A stretch of 64,000 nt of DNA, from positions 1,416,006-1,480,005 of the forward strand of contig NZ_JACIJO010000002.1 of assembly GCF_014206875.1 (NCBI RefSeq), written 5' to 3'. Position 1 is the stretch's first letter; the number at the start of each line of letters is the position of its first letter. The stretch is from Algoriphagus iocasae. Lineage in GTDB: Bacteria > Bacteroidota > Bacteroidia > Cytophagales > Cyclobacteriaceae. The notes beneath the pieces are model-generated. The model was not told the origin of the DNA, made no database searches, and saw only the letters and a list, made by a program, of their open reading frames with translations. A program made the translations under genes and the position numbers. Shown in pieces: positions 36,438 to 45,993 of the stretch.

Positions 36438-37394
36438 TCAAATCTCCATACTCACTAAATAACTGGTGTAAGCCAAATAAACCAGTAACAAAATGGCAGC
36501 TTCCCATCTGTCCAGGCTTTTTCGTTTTCCGGTAAACATCGCCAAGAAAAGGAAAACTGTCCCTCCCATTAAAATGTACAGGTCGGTATTAAATGAAAGC
36601 TGATAATCCAATGGTTTGATAATAGAACTTACACCAAGGATCAGAAAAATGTTGAAAATGTTGGAGCCAATGATGTTTCCAATGGCGATGTCATTGTTCT
36701 TTTTTAAAGAGGCTACCACCGATGTAGCCAATTCAGGCAGAGATGTGCCGGCCGCAATAATTGTTAGCCCGATTATTTTTTCGCTGACACCCAGATTCTG
36801 TGCAATCTCCACTGCATTGTCTACGACAAGTTTTCCTCCCAAAACCAATCCTGCTAGACCTCCAAAAATCAATAATCCGATTTTGATAGTGGAATAGGGT
36901 TTAGTTTCAATTACTTCAGTGGAAGGCTCAGATTTTAATTGGGTAAAAACGTAATATAGAAAGGCCCCGAAACACAGTAATAACCCAATTCCTTCCACCA
37001 TAGAAAGATTAGGTTGGCTTCCTGCAAAGAAATTATTTACCATCAGCAAAAGAATGATTGCTCCCAGTAGTGAAAACGGGATTTCTTTCCAGACCGAACT
37101 GGACTGTACAGAAAGCGGAGTAATAATTCCAGCAATCCCTAGAATAATAAAAAGATTAAAATTGTTTGAGCCGATGACATTTCCAAAAACGATGTCCGGG
37201 TATCCTCCTGATGCGGCAACTGAATTTACTACCAGTTCTGGAGCGGAAGTACCGAAAGCCACGATGGTCAGTCCGATTGCCAAATCAGAAACCTTGTACT
37301 TTTTTGCAAGAACAGAAGCTCCGTCTACCAACCAATCTGCTCCTTTGACTAATAGAAGTAGGCCCAGAATTAACAACAGAAATTGAAGAACCAT
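36438..37394 (-). CDS. Calcium/sodium antiporter (CaCA family, YrbG-like)
   Basis: Inner membrane cation exchanger with about ten hydrophobic helices and the two inverted alpha repeats of the CaCA superfamily: GLTIVAFGTSAPELVVNS in the first half and GLTIIAAGTSLPELATSV in the second. Each is followed by the GNVIGSNNFN / GNIIGSNIFN motif. The start was set at the ATG giving MVLQFLLLILG; a start 21 codons upstream would add a non-membrane segment. It likely extrudes Ca2+ in exchange for Na+. Monocistronic, with about 210 bp of non-coding DNA on its upstream-neighbour side at 36227-36437 where I see no gene. Confidence 0.93.
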   Translation of the reverse strand: MVLQFLLLILGLLLLVKGADWLVDGASVLAKKYKVSDLAIGLTIVAFGTSAPELVVNSVAASGGYPDIVFGNVIGSNNFNLFIILGIAGIITPLSVQSSSVWKEIPFSLLGAIILLLMVNNFFAGSQPNLSMVEGIGLLLCFGAFLYYVFTQLKSEPSTEVIETKPYSTIKIGLLIFGGLAGLVLGGKLVVDNAVEIAQNLGVSEKIIGLTIIAAGTSLPELATSVVASLKKNNDIAIGNIIGSNIFNIFLILGVSSIIKPLDYQLSFNTDLYILMGGTVFLFLAMFTGKRKSLDRWEAAILLLVYLAYTSYLVSMEI

Positions 37395-37580
37395 AAGACG
37401 TACGAGATGAAATTTTTGAATTAAAAATTGGTCAAAAGTAGACGGAAAAATGAACATTAAATCGAACCCAAATAGATTTATTTTTGAACATTTTTAAGCT
37501 TTTTGGAAGACTGATTTTTTCGAAGGTTGTGGTGAAAAAATAATTGACTATTTTTCTATTATGCTAAAAATCAAATTTTT

Positions 37581-38162
37581 ATGAAAAAGATCATTGCTTC
37601 AATTTTCGCCTTGCTAATCGTAGGTAGCATAGGCTGTTTTGCTCAAGGAGAAATGCCTCCACATATTAAAGAAAATATTGCCTACCCCGTTTTGGATTTT
37701 CATCCTTGGGTAGGAGTCATGCCAATAGAAGATCCAGTAATGAAATATAATCCTGAACTGGATTATAAAATCGCCATAGATCTGTATGGAAGAGTAAAAG
37801 ATTCGACTGCAATCCAATCTGCTATTTTGGAAGTGGCCCGAACTTACAATCTGAATATAGCGAATGGAGTACCTGCAGAGAAAATTCAGATTGCTGCCGT
37901 GATTCATGGGGGATTAGTCCAGGCAATTTTAAAGGAAGACGATTATCAGAAAAAATATAGTCAGTCAAATCCAAATCTTGCTGCCATCAAAGCTTTGGAA
38001 GCAGTAGGGGTGAAATTCTATGTTTGTGGGCAAAGTGTTCGATTCAATAACTTAAATGCTGAAAATTTGACTCCAATGGTAAAAATGGCAGTATCTGCTA
38101 AGACCACTTTTATCACCTTAGACCAAATGGGATATTCGTATCTCAACGTGAGTGAAGATTAG
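37581..38162 (+). CDS. Exported DsrE-family protein
   Basis: A 193-residue protein with a signal peptide (ends GCFAQ) and a DsrE/DsrF-like domain (KIAIDLYGRVKDSTAIQSAILEVARTYNLNIANGVPAEKIQIAAVIHGG). It has a Cys in FYVCGQSVRFNN at the position where DsrE-like proteins often carry the sulfur-relay cysteine. Periplasmic DsrE-like proteins of this kind are of unknown function. It is convergent with the lipocalin gene, the two sharing a strong terminator. Confidence 0.85.
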   Translation: MKKIIASIFALLIVGSIGCFAQGEMPPHIKENIAYPVLDFHPWVGVMPIEDPVMKYNPELDYKIAIDLYGRVKDSTAIQSAILEVARTYNLNIANGVPAEKIQIAAVIHGGLVQAILKEDDYQKKYSQSNPNLAAIKALEAVGVKFYVCGQSVRFNNLNAENLTPMVKMAVSAKTTFITLDQMGYSYLNVSED

Positions 38163-38174
38163 TACTTGATAACC

Positions 38175-38208
38175 AAAAAGTCCGGAGCTAATAAGCTCCG
38201 GACTTTTT
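38175..38208. terminator. Bidirectional terminator between DsrE and lipocalin genes
   Basis: A perfect 15-bp stem (AAAAAGTCCGGAGCT / AGCTCCGGACTTTTT) with a 4-nt loop AATA, with T-runs in both directions. It serves both converging genes. Confidence 0.93.
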
Positions 38209-38218
38209 GCATTTTTTT

Positions 38219-38770
38219 CTAAGCCTCACACTGAATGGTCTTTTCAAGTTTGGTTAAATCAAATCCTTTCTCCTTGACTCTCTTCAAAATTCCTTCATAA
38301 ATAGTTTGATCCATTTCTGGAGTTCTTGAAAGAATCCAAAGGTATTTTCTATTGGGGTGGCCGACTACCGCATAAGAGTAATCATCCGCTAAATCAATGA
38401 TCCAATATTTTCCTCTAAATGGCCAAAAGAACTGAACTTTGAGTTTGGCATTTCCTGAGCCTTCCTCTACAAAAGCTTTGGCAGTAGCCGTTTTTGTTTT
38501 TTCTTTTTCCGGAAGGTTACAGGTGTTTTCAACTTGAATTGTCCCATCTTCATTTGGGGTGTAGGTAGCTTTGGTACAAGTGCAACCTTTCTGGAATGAC
38601 TGGGGGAATGAAGCAATCTCATACCATTCTCCTGAATATTTTTCCAAGTCTACATAGTCGACAGTTTCAAGGTCCTGAGCATTTGTCTGATGAGATAAAA
38701 ACAGGATTCCTGCTGCAGCTAATATTGGAATAGTTAAAGCTATTTTTTCTGATCTTTTTAATGTTCTCAT
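38219..38770 (-). CDS. Lipocalin family protein (Blc-like)
   Basis: A 183-residue bacterial lipocalin with an N-terminal signal segment (LTIPILAAAGILFLSHQTNAQ). Core motifs are YSGEWYEIASFPQSFQKGC (the GxW motif) and the late RTPEMDQTIYEGIL. Blc-type lipocalins bind lysophospholipids or hydrophobic stress molecules. I chose the ATG at 38770; the longer frame would overlap the TspO gene. It begins 7 bp after the TspO stop and is the third gene of the oxidoreductase-TspO-lipocalin operon. Confidence 0.88.
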   Translation of the reverse strand: MRTLKRSEKIALTIPILAAAGILFLSHQTNAQDLETVDYVDLEKYSGEWYEIASFPQSFQKGCTCTKATYTPNEDGTIQVENTCNLPEKEKTKTATAKAFVEEGSGNAKLKVQFFWPFRGKYWIIDLADDYSYAVVGHPNRKYLWILSRTPEMDQTIYEGILKRVKEKGFDLTKLEKTIQCEA

Positions 38771-38777
38771 AATTGGT

Positions 38778-39563
38778 TTAGTTAAATCTAAAGGGTGCAG
38801 TTTTCCTGTTTTGGTAGCCATAGATACTGATGGCTAAGAAAAGCACTCCCGCACCGATAAGTGCTGTCCATTGTAAAGAAGGGATCTTATCCCAATGTCT
38901 GACGGCAATGGCAACCAGCGCCCAAACTCCTACACAGGCGAATTCCCGGAGATTCCTTGTCACAATCATAAATAGGTTTAATAGTACGGCCACTACAATC
39001 ATCACAATCGTCCAGGTAGTTTCTGATTCCCCAGTTCCCCAACCGATTTTTGCCAAATAGGCTGAAATGTTTGCGATTGTGGCTACCGCAATCCATCCGC
39101 TGTAAAGTGCGATAGGCCACCAAAGCCAAAAGATTATTGGTCTTGGAGCATGCCATCTTTCCATATTCGTATTCAGGATTACGATGACAAGAGAAGTTAG
39201 AATGCCTAGCATGACGACTACACTCAATCCTGTATTTTCCATCAACCACATGTAGAGCCAGAGCCCATTTCCAATGTTTGCCATAATTAGGTAAGGCCCG
39301 ACTTGGGATAGGAAATCTGAATCTTTTGCTGGGTTAAATGCTCTGGAAATAAAGAATATAGCTTGTGCGAATAAGGAAAGGAAAATGATCCCCCAAATAG
39401 AGAAAGCATACCCGGCAGGAGTAAACAGATTTTGATATTCCGAGCTTAGAGAACTCACGGTGTTACCATTCAGGCCTTTGGATCCTACCCAATAATTCCA
39501 AAAGATGATCAACACCAAAACGATCATATTGATCGTAGCATAAATTTTATGGGACTTTTTCAT
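38778..39563 (-). CDS. TspO-like tryptophan-rich membrane protein
   Basis: A 261-residue inner membrane protein with about seven hydrophobic segments, rich in Trp (NYWVGSKG, FSIWGIIFL, WLYMWLMENTGL, FWLWWPIALYSGWIAVATIAN). It resembles the longer TspO/MBR-related family usually annotated as tryptophan-rich sensory protein; classical TspO has five helices and about 160 residues. Such proteins bind porphyrins or act in light and oxidative stress. Its ATG overlaps the upstream oxidoreductase stop (ATGA), which indicates translational coupling. Confidence 0.78.
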   Translation of the reverse strand: MKKSHKIYATINMIVLVLIIFWNYWVGSKGLNGNTVSSLSSEYQNLFTPAGYAFSIWGIIFLSLFAQAIFFISRAFNPAKDSDFLSQVGPYLIMANIGNGLWLYMWLMENTGLSVVVMLGILTSLVIVILNTNMERWHAPRPIIFWLWWPIALYSGWIAVATIANISAYLAKIGWGTGESETTWTIVMIVVAVLLNLFMIVTRNLREFACVGVWALVAIAVRHWDKIPSLQWTALIGAGVLFLAISIYGYQNRKTAPFRFN

Positions 39564-40957
39564 GAGTTCGCTTTTATGGGTTTTAATTGTTGAAGTAGAG
39601 TAGGGATTAATTCAGAAACTGTCGGATGAGTTTGGACTGAATTCATCAAAGTTTTATAACTTAATTTTCCATATATAGCAGTAATAAATAGTCCAATAAT
39701 TTCATCTCCACCTACACCTAAAACAGCTGCACCAAGGATTTGTTCTGTCTTGGAATCCACGATCACTTCCATTTTTCCTTTGGTTTCTCCTTTCTCACGG
39801 GCACGATTGATTTGTGACATTTCCATTTCTGCATAAAGAATTTCTTTCCCAGAATTTTTTGCCTGGGACAATGTCATTCCAACCCTTCCGAGAGGAGGAT
39901 CGGTGTATAGCGCATAATTGAGAATTCGATCACTGACTTTTTTGGATTTATCGCCAAATAATTGATTTTGCAGGATTTCAAAATCATGGTAAGAAGTATG
40001 GGTAAAAGCACCTTTTCCGTTGCAATCTCCCAGAGCATAAATGCCTTTTACATTGGTTTCCAAATGGTCATTTACTTCCACAAAACCTTTCTTGTCAATA
40101 GCCAAACCTGCTGATTCTGGGTTCACCAAATCCATATTGGATTGTCTTCCTGTTGCCAAAAGTAGATGAGACCCTGAAGCCTGTTTCTGTTCTCCTCCGC
40201 AATTCATCAAAACCCTGACTCCTCCGTCAGGATTGTTTTTGCCCTCAAGACAATGGGAATTGCACAAAACTTTAATTCCTTCTGATTCCAAAATTTCCCG
40301 GATTCTTTCTGAAATGGATGGATCCTCTTTCGAAATCAAACGATCGCTCATTTCAATGATGGTGACTTTGCTGCCAAGTCTTCTGAAAATCTGGGCAAAC
40401 TCCAATCCGATATAACTACCGCCTACAATCAATAAATGATAAGGGATTTCTTCCAGTTCTAATAAACTTTCATTGGTCAGGAAATTCACATTTTCAAAAC
40501 CTTCGGGAATGCGTGGTCTAGTACCCACGTTGATAAAAATTTTTGGAACAGTTAGGATAGCAGATCCAGCCTGAACGGTCGTTTGATCCAAGAAAAAGCC
40601 TTTCGCCTGAAAGGTGGTGATTAACTTTTCTTTTCGAAGGCTATCGACCAATCCATCATGGGATCCAGCGACGATTTTATCTTTTCTTTCTTTTACTTTT
40701 CGAAGATCTATTTTTTCCAGTTTGGGGTTTGGAATACCCAAATCTGATGCGTTTTTTAACTCCCAGGCTCTCCTTGCACTGGCCACATAAGCCTTGGTTG
40801 GGGTGCATCCCGTGTTGACGCAGGTTCCTCCGAACCTCCCTTTTTCTATCAGGGCAACTTTTAGATTTTGGCCCGCAAGAGCAAATGCAAGTGGATTTCC
40901 CGCCTGACCTGAACCAATTATTATTGCGTCAAAAGATTGTTTTTTTGCGTCTTTCAT
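39560..40957 (-). CDS. FAD-dependent disulfide oxidoreductase (mercuric-reductase-like)
   Basis: Class I pyridine nucleotide-disulfide oxidoreductase of 465 residues. The FAD motif GSGQAGNPLAFAL is N-terminal, the redox pair is in GGTCVNTGCTPTKAYV, the NAD(P)H motif is GGSYIGLEFAQ, and the second FAD motif is GIYALGDC. The C-terminal dimer domain ends with VQTHPTVSELIPTL. It has no N-terminal HMA domain and no C-terminal Cys-Cys pair, so mercury reduction is not supported. Its substrate is unknown. It heads an operon with TspO and lipocalin genes. Confidence 0.88.
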   Translation of the reverse strand: MKDAKKQSFDAIIIGSGQAGNPLAFALAGQNLKVALIEKGRFGGTCVNTGCTPTKAYVASARRAWELKNASDLGIPNPKLEKIDLRKVKERKDKIVAGSHDGLVDSLRKEKLITTFQAKGFFLDQTTVQAGSAILTVPKIFINVGTRPRIPEGFENVNFLTNESLLELEEIPYHLLIVGGSYIGLEFAQIFRRLGSKVTIIEMSDRLISKEDPSISERIREILESEGIKVLCNSHCLEGKNNPDGGVRVLMNCGGEQKQASGSHLLLATGRQSNMDLVNPESAGLAIDKKGFVEVNDHLETNVKGIYALGDCNGKGAFTHTSYHDFEILQNQLFGDKSKKVSDRILNYALYTDPPLGRVGMTLSQAKNSGKEILYAEMEMSQINRAREKGETKGKMEVIVDSKTEQILGAAVLGVGGDEIIGLFITAIYGKLSYKTLMNSVQTHPTVSELIPTLLQQLKPIKANS

Positions 40958-41015
40958 AGAAAAATAGATTCAGTGATATGAAATTATCCTTCTATAATTT
41001 ACAAAGATGAGACCA

Positions 41016-41047
41016 TGAAAAAAGGAGTCCTGCAATATTGACTCCTT
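41016..41047 (-). terminator. Terminator after the 41082-41639 gene
   Basis: AAGGAGTC at 41022-41029 pairs with GACTCCTT at 41040-41047; the minus strand continues into TTTTT. It lies 35 bp after the stop. Confidence 0.82.
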
Positions 41048-41081
41048 CATATTGATTTTAATTGGTAGGATTTTGAGCTTT

Positions 41082-41639
41082 TTACGCTCTAGTCGGGATG
41101 GCATTTCTTACATTTCCATGAAACTCATTGATCGCTTTGGTATGGAAATATGGGTAAATGATTTTGTCGCGAAACCAAGACCCGCTGCGATAAAAAGTCT
41201 TATGGGAAACCTCTGTTTTTCCATCAGGCAAGGTTTTGAAAGTAATGAATTGCGAGCCTTCGGATTTTGAGTTTTCCAGGTAACAAATACGGATTAATCT
41301 TTTGTCCTTATCCACTTCCATCACTTCATGTCCTACGGTCAGTTTTATTGCTCCATTGAAGACGTGAAGGTTTAGAATAATGACCTGACCGACGCCCATT
41401 CCTCCATTATATTCCTGGCCTGGGAAAACTTCCTCACCGGTTGATCTGGAATACAGTTGATTGAAATGGATCATCTTTCCCGCCCAGGCTTTTGCCGGGT
41501 CTATCGTTACATAAGTGTTCCAAACTTCCTCAAAAGTCTGATCGTAAAGGTATTTTTCAAAATGCTCGTGATAATTAGAATCAGAAGCGGAATAGCAAAT
41601 TGAGTTTAATTGAGAATAAGGGGATGGATGAGGGGGCAT
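41082..41639 (-). CDS. Hypothetical protein, possibly START/SRPBCC-like
   Basis: A 185-residue protein without a signal peptide or membrane helix. I do not recognise a named family. The order of strands and a long C-terminal region with YPYFHTKAINEFHGNV is reminiscent of the SRPBCC fold, which binds hydrophobic ligands, but this is a weak guess. It has its own terminator and lies between the oxidoreductase operon and the S9 peptidase, both on the same strand. Confidence 0.6.
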   Translation of the reverse strand: MPPHPSPYSQLNSICYSASDSNYHEHFEKYLYDQTFEEVWNTYVTIDPAKAWAGKMIHFNQLYSRSTGEEVFPGQEYNGGMGVGQVIILNLHVFNGAIKLTVGHEVMEVDKDKRLIRICYLENSKSEGSQFITFKTLPDGKTEVSHKTFYRSGSWFRDKIIYPYFHTKAINEFHGNVRNAIPTRA

Positions 41640-41730
41640 CTAAATTTGATTGTGCGAATTGGTTTAAATTTAATTTCCTTCAGGAATTGGAAATAAAGAA
41701 AAGGATTGCACTTGGAATGGCAAACTGATT

Positions 41731-41764
41731 CATAAAAAAAAAGGAGCCCGATCTGGACTCCTTT
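41731..41764 (-). terminator. Terminator after the S9 peptidase gene
   Basis: AAAAGGAG pairs with CTCCTTTT around CCCGATCTGGA; the minus strand runs into eight or more T. It begins 6 bp after the stop at 41770. Confidence 0.85.
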
Positions 41765-41769
41765 TCTAA

Positions 41770-44694
41770 TTAAAATGCTCTCTTTTCGAGATGTTCATCT
41801 AATTCCAGTTTATTGATCCCTTTTGACAACCAATCAGGAGCTTCTTCACCTTTCAAATGATGATTGAAGAATTCCATCATTCTCACAGAGTAGTCTTTTC
41901 TGTTCTCAAGTTTTCCAAGACCGTGGTTTTCTCCTTTATATTGTACCAAAATCACTGGTTTTTTCAATCTCCTCAAAGCAGAATAATATTCAATTCCTTG
42001 GGTGAAATCCACTGCTCCGTCTTTGTCATTATGAAGCATCAAAAGTGGAGTGGTGACATTTTTCACATGATACACTGGGCTGTTTCGCTCGTAAGAATCC
42101 CAGTTTTCCCATGGTCCGCCAGTGAATCTACCTTGAGAAGCTTCGAAGATTGACATGTTTCCTCCACCTGAATTCCAGTAAATCAAATCATACATGGAAA
42201 TCATATTGGTCAAAGGAGCCCCAGCTGCTGCTGCCTTAAACATATTTGTCTGAGTGATCAAGAAAGCAGTTTGATAGCCACCCCATGAGTGACCGTGAAT
42301 ACCGATATTGTTTTCGTCGATTACTCCGGTTTCAATCGCTGCTTTTACCCCAGGGATAACACACCAAACGGCGGACATACCCGGATCATCCATCGTGTAA
42401 ACGATATCTGGAATAAATACTGCAAAGCCATTGCTGGTGTACACATTTGGATTCCATCCGGTACCGCTGTAGCCTGGATTGGACCAATTGTGTAGAGTCT
42501 GTGAAAGCTTTTCATAATAGTAAACTACTGTTGGGTATTTTTTGCCTTCAACATATCCAGCAGGAAGGAACAAGGCACCTTGTAAGGTATCGCCTTTGTC
42601 AGAAACATAATCCACCAATCTTGTACCTGCAGACCATGAATATTTAGATGCATCAGGTGCATTTTCAGTCACCTTTTTAGCGGAAGCAAGAGAAGCATCC
42701 GCTACGTAAAACTGAGTGGGCTCGTTATAAGTCTCTTTGCTGTAGAAATAAACAGGGGCTTTTTCAGCTTTCTGAAGGGAACCGATCGAAGCGTCCTCCC
42801 AAACCAGTTTTTCTGTTCCTGCTGCTAGGCCAGATTTCTTGGCAGGGTTGATTTTTGCAATCCCACTTTTTTTAGTCCACTCGCCATAGATTCTGAAATA
42901 CTGTGGCTTGCTCAGGTCAATTCCCTTTTCCTCTCTGTCCAAAGAGAATCGATACTGATATCTGATTTTCTCAGACCTTCCGTCTTGCGTCAGGTTAACC
43001 GCTTTTTCTTTGCTTTCCCCTGCAGGGATTTGCCAGATATCCCAACCATCGCTGATCAAAACATATTGGCTGTCACTGCTCCAGCCAAGAGAATTTTCAA
43101 GTGGCTTTTTCACATTATGATCATCCTCTACATCCACGAAAGTAACTGGAAGACTCGCAGTTAGATTTTTTTCTTCCCCGCTGGCAATGTCATAGCTGTA
43201 ATAATTGCCATCATAACCATAAATCAATTTGGTGCCGTCGGGAGAACTTCTTGGGTAAGAAGAATATCTTGGTAGGTAGAAATTGGTGAAAAGCGTTGTC
43301 TTCTCGCCGGTTTTCAAATCAACAATATAAAAATCGCGATAACTCTGACCGTCTAAGTTGCTTTGCAATTCATAAGATTGCATGTCAGAACCCAAGGCAT
43401 ATTTCTCTTTTGGAAGGAGACTTAAATCACGCATGGAGCTATCCTGAAGCGCAATATGCTTACCTGAAGCGATATCATACATCGCCCAAAAACTGTAATT
43501 TTTGTCCATGTTTTCCAGGACTTGCTGGCGTGACTGCAATCTGCTGTCGTTCCAATGCCAAATGGTCATGTCAGGCTTTTCTGCATCTCCTTTTTTTGGT
43601 GAAGCTTTCGCAGTGTCAAGCTTTGAAATTGCTTTTTGTAAATCTTTGATCGAATGAATGGACGTGTCAGCCATGATTTTTTTCATCGCTTCAGATTCAG
43701 CTTTTGCGACAGAATCTTTATCTACTTCTTTCTTGGCTTCTTCTTTTTTTGCTAAAACCAATGGGTGGATTCCATAAAAAAGTCGAGTTAAATCTTCAGA
43801 CCACATCGGACGTCTGTTTGGGCTGATGGTATAATCCTGATCAAATCCAGTAGAATCTTTCTGAGGATCATACACTGTTACCTGAGGTGCAGAAAGGTTC
43901 TTTACTCCAATGATTTTACCTTGGTCCTGCTTGTATTTTTTATCTTCCACCATTTTCAATGCGGCAAAAGCATCTCCCTTTTCAGTCCAGCTAAGTGATT
44001 TATAGCTTGCTTTGTCATTTTCCAAAACAGTAGTGCTGTTATTGGATAAGTTCAGCAAGTAGATTCCATTTCCAGATTTGTTTGCCGCATCTACCGTGTA
44101 GGCCAGATACGTACCGGGCTTGTTAAAAGAGAATTCAAGCACATTTCCCAAAGTCAGGGCTTTTTCAGTGCTAAGGTTATAAATCAATAAGTCTGATCCT
44201 TTTCCTTCACCATTTCCATCCTTCGGAAGGTTGATGGCCAAGACGGAAGAACCGTCATTATTGAAGGAGAAAGTGCTCACTTTCTCGAAGGTCTTTTTCT
44301 CGTCAGTACCAAGTTTGATCAGGTGAAGCTTGTCATGTAGTGGCTTACCTTTTGATTTTTCGTTTTTCTTTTTCTCGTCAAACTTTGGATCTTCCTTAAA
44401 GGCTATCCATTTGGAATCCTTGCTGAAAGCGACTTGCTGGCCGGTTACTCCACCGATATTATAAGTTTTCTTACTTTCTGGATCATTTACTTTTTGGACG
44501 ATGAGTTCTCCGTCTCCCTCTAGCTGAACAATGGTATAGGCCATCCACTGACCATCAGGAGAAACTTCAAACCTTCCTCCATTCATATATTTCCAGGTGG
44601 GAATATCCTTCCAAGTAATGGGTTTTAGGTCTTGGGCTTGGATACTAACTGCTAAAAAAGTAAGCATCCAAAAAAGTGATAGAAATTTTCTCAT
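41770..44694 (-). CDS. Exported S9-family prolyl oligopeptidase-like peptidase
   Basis: A large secreted or periplasmic serine peptidase of 974 residues. A signal peptide (ends SIQAQ) is followed by a long beta-propeller region and a C-terminal alpha/beta-hydrolase domain. Catalytic motifs are GIHGHSWGGYQTAF (Ser803), LHNDKDGAVDF (Asp) and GENHGLGK (His). An inserted Lys/Glu/Ala-rich stretch at about residues 315-375 (EEAKKEVDKDSVAKAESEAMKK) looks like a charged linker in the propeller. It acts on peptides, probably oligopeptides for nutrition or envelope turnover, as in related Bacteroidota. It diverges from the PD40 lipoprotein gene, with 225 bp between. Confidence 0.92.
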   Translation of the reverse strand: MRKFLSLFWMLTFLAVSIQAQDLKPITWKDIPTWKYMNGGRFEVSPDGQWMAYTIVQLEGDGELIVQKVNDPESKKTYNIGGVTGQQVAFSKDSKWIAFKEDPKFDEKKKNEKSKGKPLHDKLHLIKLGTDEKKTFEKVSTFSFNNDGSSVLAINLPKDGNGEGKGSDLLIYNLSTEKALTLGNVLEFSFNKPGTYLAYTVDAANKSGNGIYLLNLSNNSTTVLENDKASYKSLSWTEKGDAFAALKMVEDKKYKQDQGKIIGVKNLSAPQVTVYDPQKDSTGFDQDYTISPNRRPMWSEDLTRLFYGIHPLVLAKKEEAKKEVDKDSVAKAESEAMKKIMADTSIHSIKDLQKAISKLDTAKASPKKGDAEKPDMTIWHWNDSRLQSRQQVLENMDKNYSFWAMYDIASGKHIALQDSSMRDLSLLPKEKYALGSDMQSYELQSNLDGQSYRDFYIVDLKTGEKTTLFTNFYLPRYSSYPRSSPDGTKLIYGYDGNYYSYDIASGEEKNLTASLPVTFVDVEDDHNVKKPLENSLGWSSDSQYVLISDGWDIWQIPAGESKEKAVNLTQDGRSEKIRYQYRFSLDREEKGIDLSKPQYFRIYGEWTKKSGIAKINPAKKSGLAAGTEKLVWEDASIGSLQKAEKAPVYFYSKETYNEPTQFYVADASLASAKKVTENAPDASKYSWSAGTRLVDYVSDKGDTLQGALFLPAGYVEGKKYPTVVYYYEKLSQTLHNWSNPGYSGTGWNPNVYTSNGFAVFIPDIVYTMDDPGMSAVWCVIPGVKAAIETGVIDENNIGIHGHSWGGYQTAFLITQTNMFKAAAAGAPLTNMISMYDLIYWNSGGGNMSIFEASQGRFTGGPWENWDSYERNSPVYHVKNVTTPLLMLHNDKDGAVDFTQGIEYYSALRRLKKPVILVQYKGENHGLGKLENRKDYSVRMMEFFNHHLKGEEAPDWLSKGINKLELDEHLEKRAF

Positions 44695-44919
44695 TCGATT
44701 GATTTTGTGATGAATGTTTGAAAATAGAAAAAAATCGTGAAGGGTTGACCTTATTGTTTGTAAAAGGAAAGTAGTAGCGAATGATAGACTTGGTACGTTA
44801 GGGATTTTAAGTTATTAATTATGACTTTGCTTTTATAGTTTTAGGTTTCAGTTTTTCATTACTTTAGAGATAGCGAAGTCATTCTTATTCCTTTCTTTTA
44901 AAGCTAAAACAGTATTGAT

Positions 44920-45912
44920 ATGAGAAAAAAGTATCTCTTTTGCCTTCTTATTTTGACACTATTTTCATGTAATCAAAATAGATATCCAGTAGGTCATTTC
45001 CCTGATGAGGCGGTGAATTTAGGTGTCCTTAATTCTGCAAAAGATGATATCAATTCGGATATTATCACAATTAACCATGAAGTAGAGCTGGTTTTTTCAT
45101 CTAACAGAATTGGTTCTAATCCAAATCACTTCAATCTGGTTGAGGGGAAATTAGTTTTTTATTGGGATAGAAATGAAGGTTTTTTGAGTGTAAATGAAGG
45201 GAGTAATTTATTCGATTCAGAATTTAGAGATTGGGTAAGAAAAACAGAGACTTCCTTTAATGAAAAAGGGCCATATAGCTTTCAAACGCCAGAGGGAAAT
45301 CGAATTTTGTTGTTTAGTCGAGATAATGATCAAGGTTTTTATTCTATCCATGTTGAACCTCAAGTTTCCAATTCTTCCGAACTGGAAGTTCAAAACTTTA
45401 GAATCATGGATGAATCATCCAATGAAATGTATCCGAGTTTTTATGGAGCTGACTATTTGAAAGGCGGGAATGTAGAAATCCAAGGAATTCCTGAAAAACT
45501 GTTGTTTAGCTCAGATAGAGATGGGGCATTTGATGTTTATGAAATGGATATTCCTACAGATCAAAGCCTGATTCCTTATTTAATCGGAGAGACAGAAAAG
45601 AATATTCAAAAAATTTCTATCAATTCTTCCTCTCATGACCACATGCCATTTGTTTATGGTGAGATGTTGGTTTTCTCTTCAGATCGAGTGGGAGGGTTTG
45701 GTGGTTTTGATTTGTATTATTCTTTTAAAACGGAACAAGGATGGACAGATCCAGAAAACTTTGGCCCCTCGATCAATTCTGAATATGATGAATATCGCCC
45801 TGTTGTTTCAGAACACTCCCAGTTTGACAATCGACTCTTGATTTTCTCCTCCAATCGCCCGGAGGGCTTAGGTGGTTTTGATCTTTACTTTGTGGGAATT
45901 CCAAAGTATTGA
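44920..45912 (+). CDS. PD40/WD40-like repeat lipoprotein
   Basis: A 330-residue lipoprotein (Cys17 in LFSC) with PD40-type beta-propeller repeats. Three carry the hallmark SSDR or SSNR followed by a Gly-rich turn and Asp-hydrophobic-Tyr: FSSDRDGAFDVY, FSSDRVGGFGGFDLYY and FSSNRPEGLGGFDLYF. This repeat type occurs in TolB and in many Bacteroidota OmpA-family envelope proteins. There is no OmpA domain here, so it is the stand-alone form. Function unknown. Confidence 0.85.
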   Translation: MRKKYLFCLLILTLFSCNQNRYPVGHFPDEAVNLGVLNSAKDDINSDIITINHEVELVFSSNRIGSNPNHFNLVEGKLVFYWDRNEGFLSVNEGSNLFDSEFRDWVRKTETSFNEKGPYSFQTPEGNRILLFSRDNDQGFYSIHVEPQVSNSSELEVQNFRIMDESSNEMYPSFYGADYLKGGNVEIQGIPEKLLFSSDRDGAFDVYEMDIPTDQSLIPYLIGETEKNIQKISINSSSHDHMPFVYGEMLVFSSDRVGGFGGFDLYYSFKTEQGWTDPENFGPSINSEYDEYRPVVSEHSQFDNRLLIFSSNRPEGLGGFDLYFVGIPKY

Positions 45913-45931
45913 AAATCCTGAATTGAAGTTT

Positions 45932-45960
45932 AAAAAAAAACTGCTTCAAAAGGAGCAGGT
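45932..45960 (-). terminator. Terminator after the amidohydrolase gene
   Basis: CTGCT at 45941-45945 and AGCAG at 45954-45958 form a short stem, partly extended by weaker pairs, and the minus strand continues with nine T. It lies 33 bp past the stop at 45994. Confidence 0.65.
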
Positions 45961-45993
45961 TTATAGTTTAGAATTTTTAGACTTCTAGTTTTA

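Noticed and set aside
39560..40957. Mercuric reductase (merA)
   Set aside because: No HMA domain, no C-terminal Cys pair and no mer genes nearby; only the generic disulfide oxidoreductase fold is supported.
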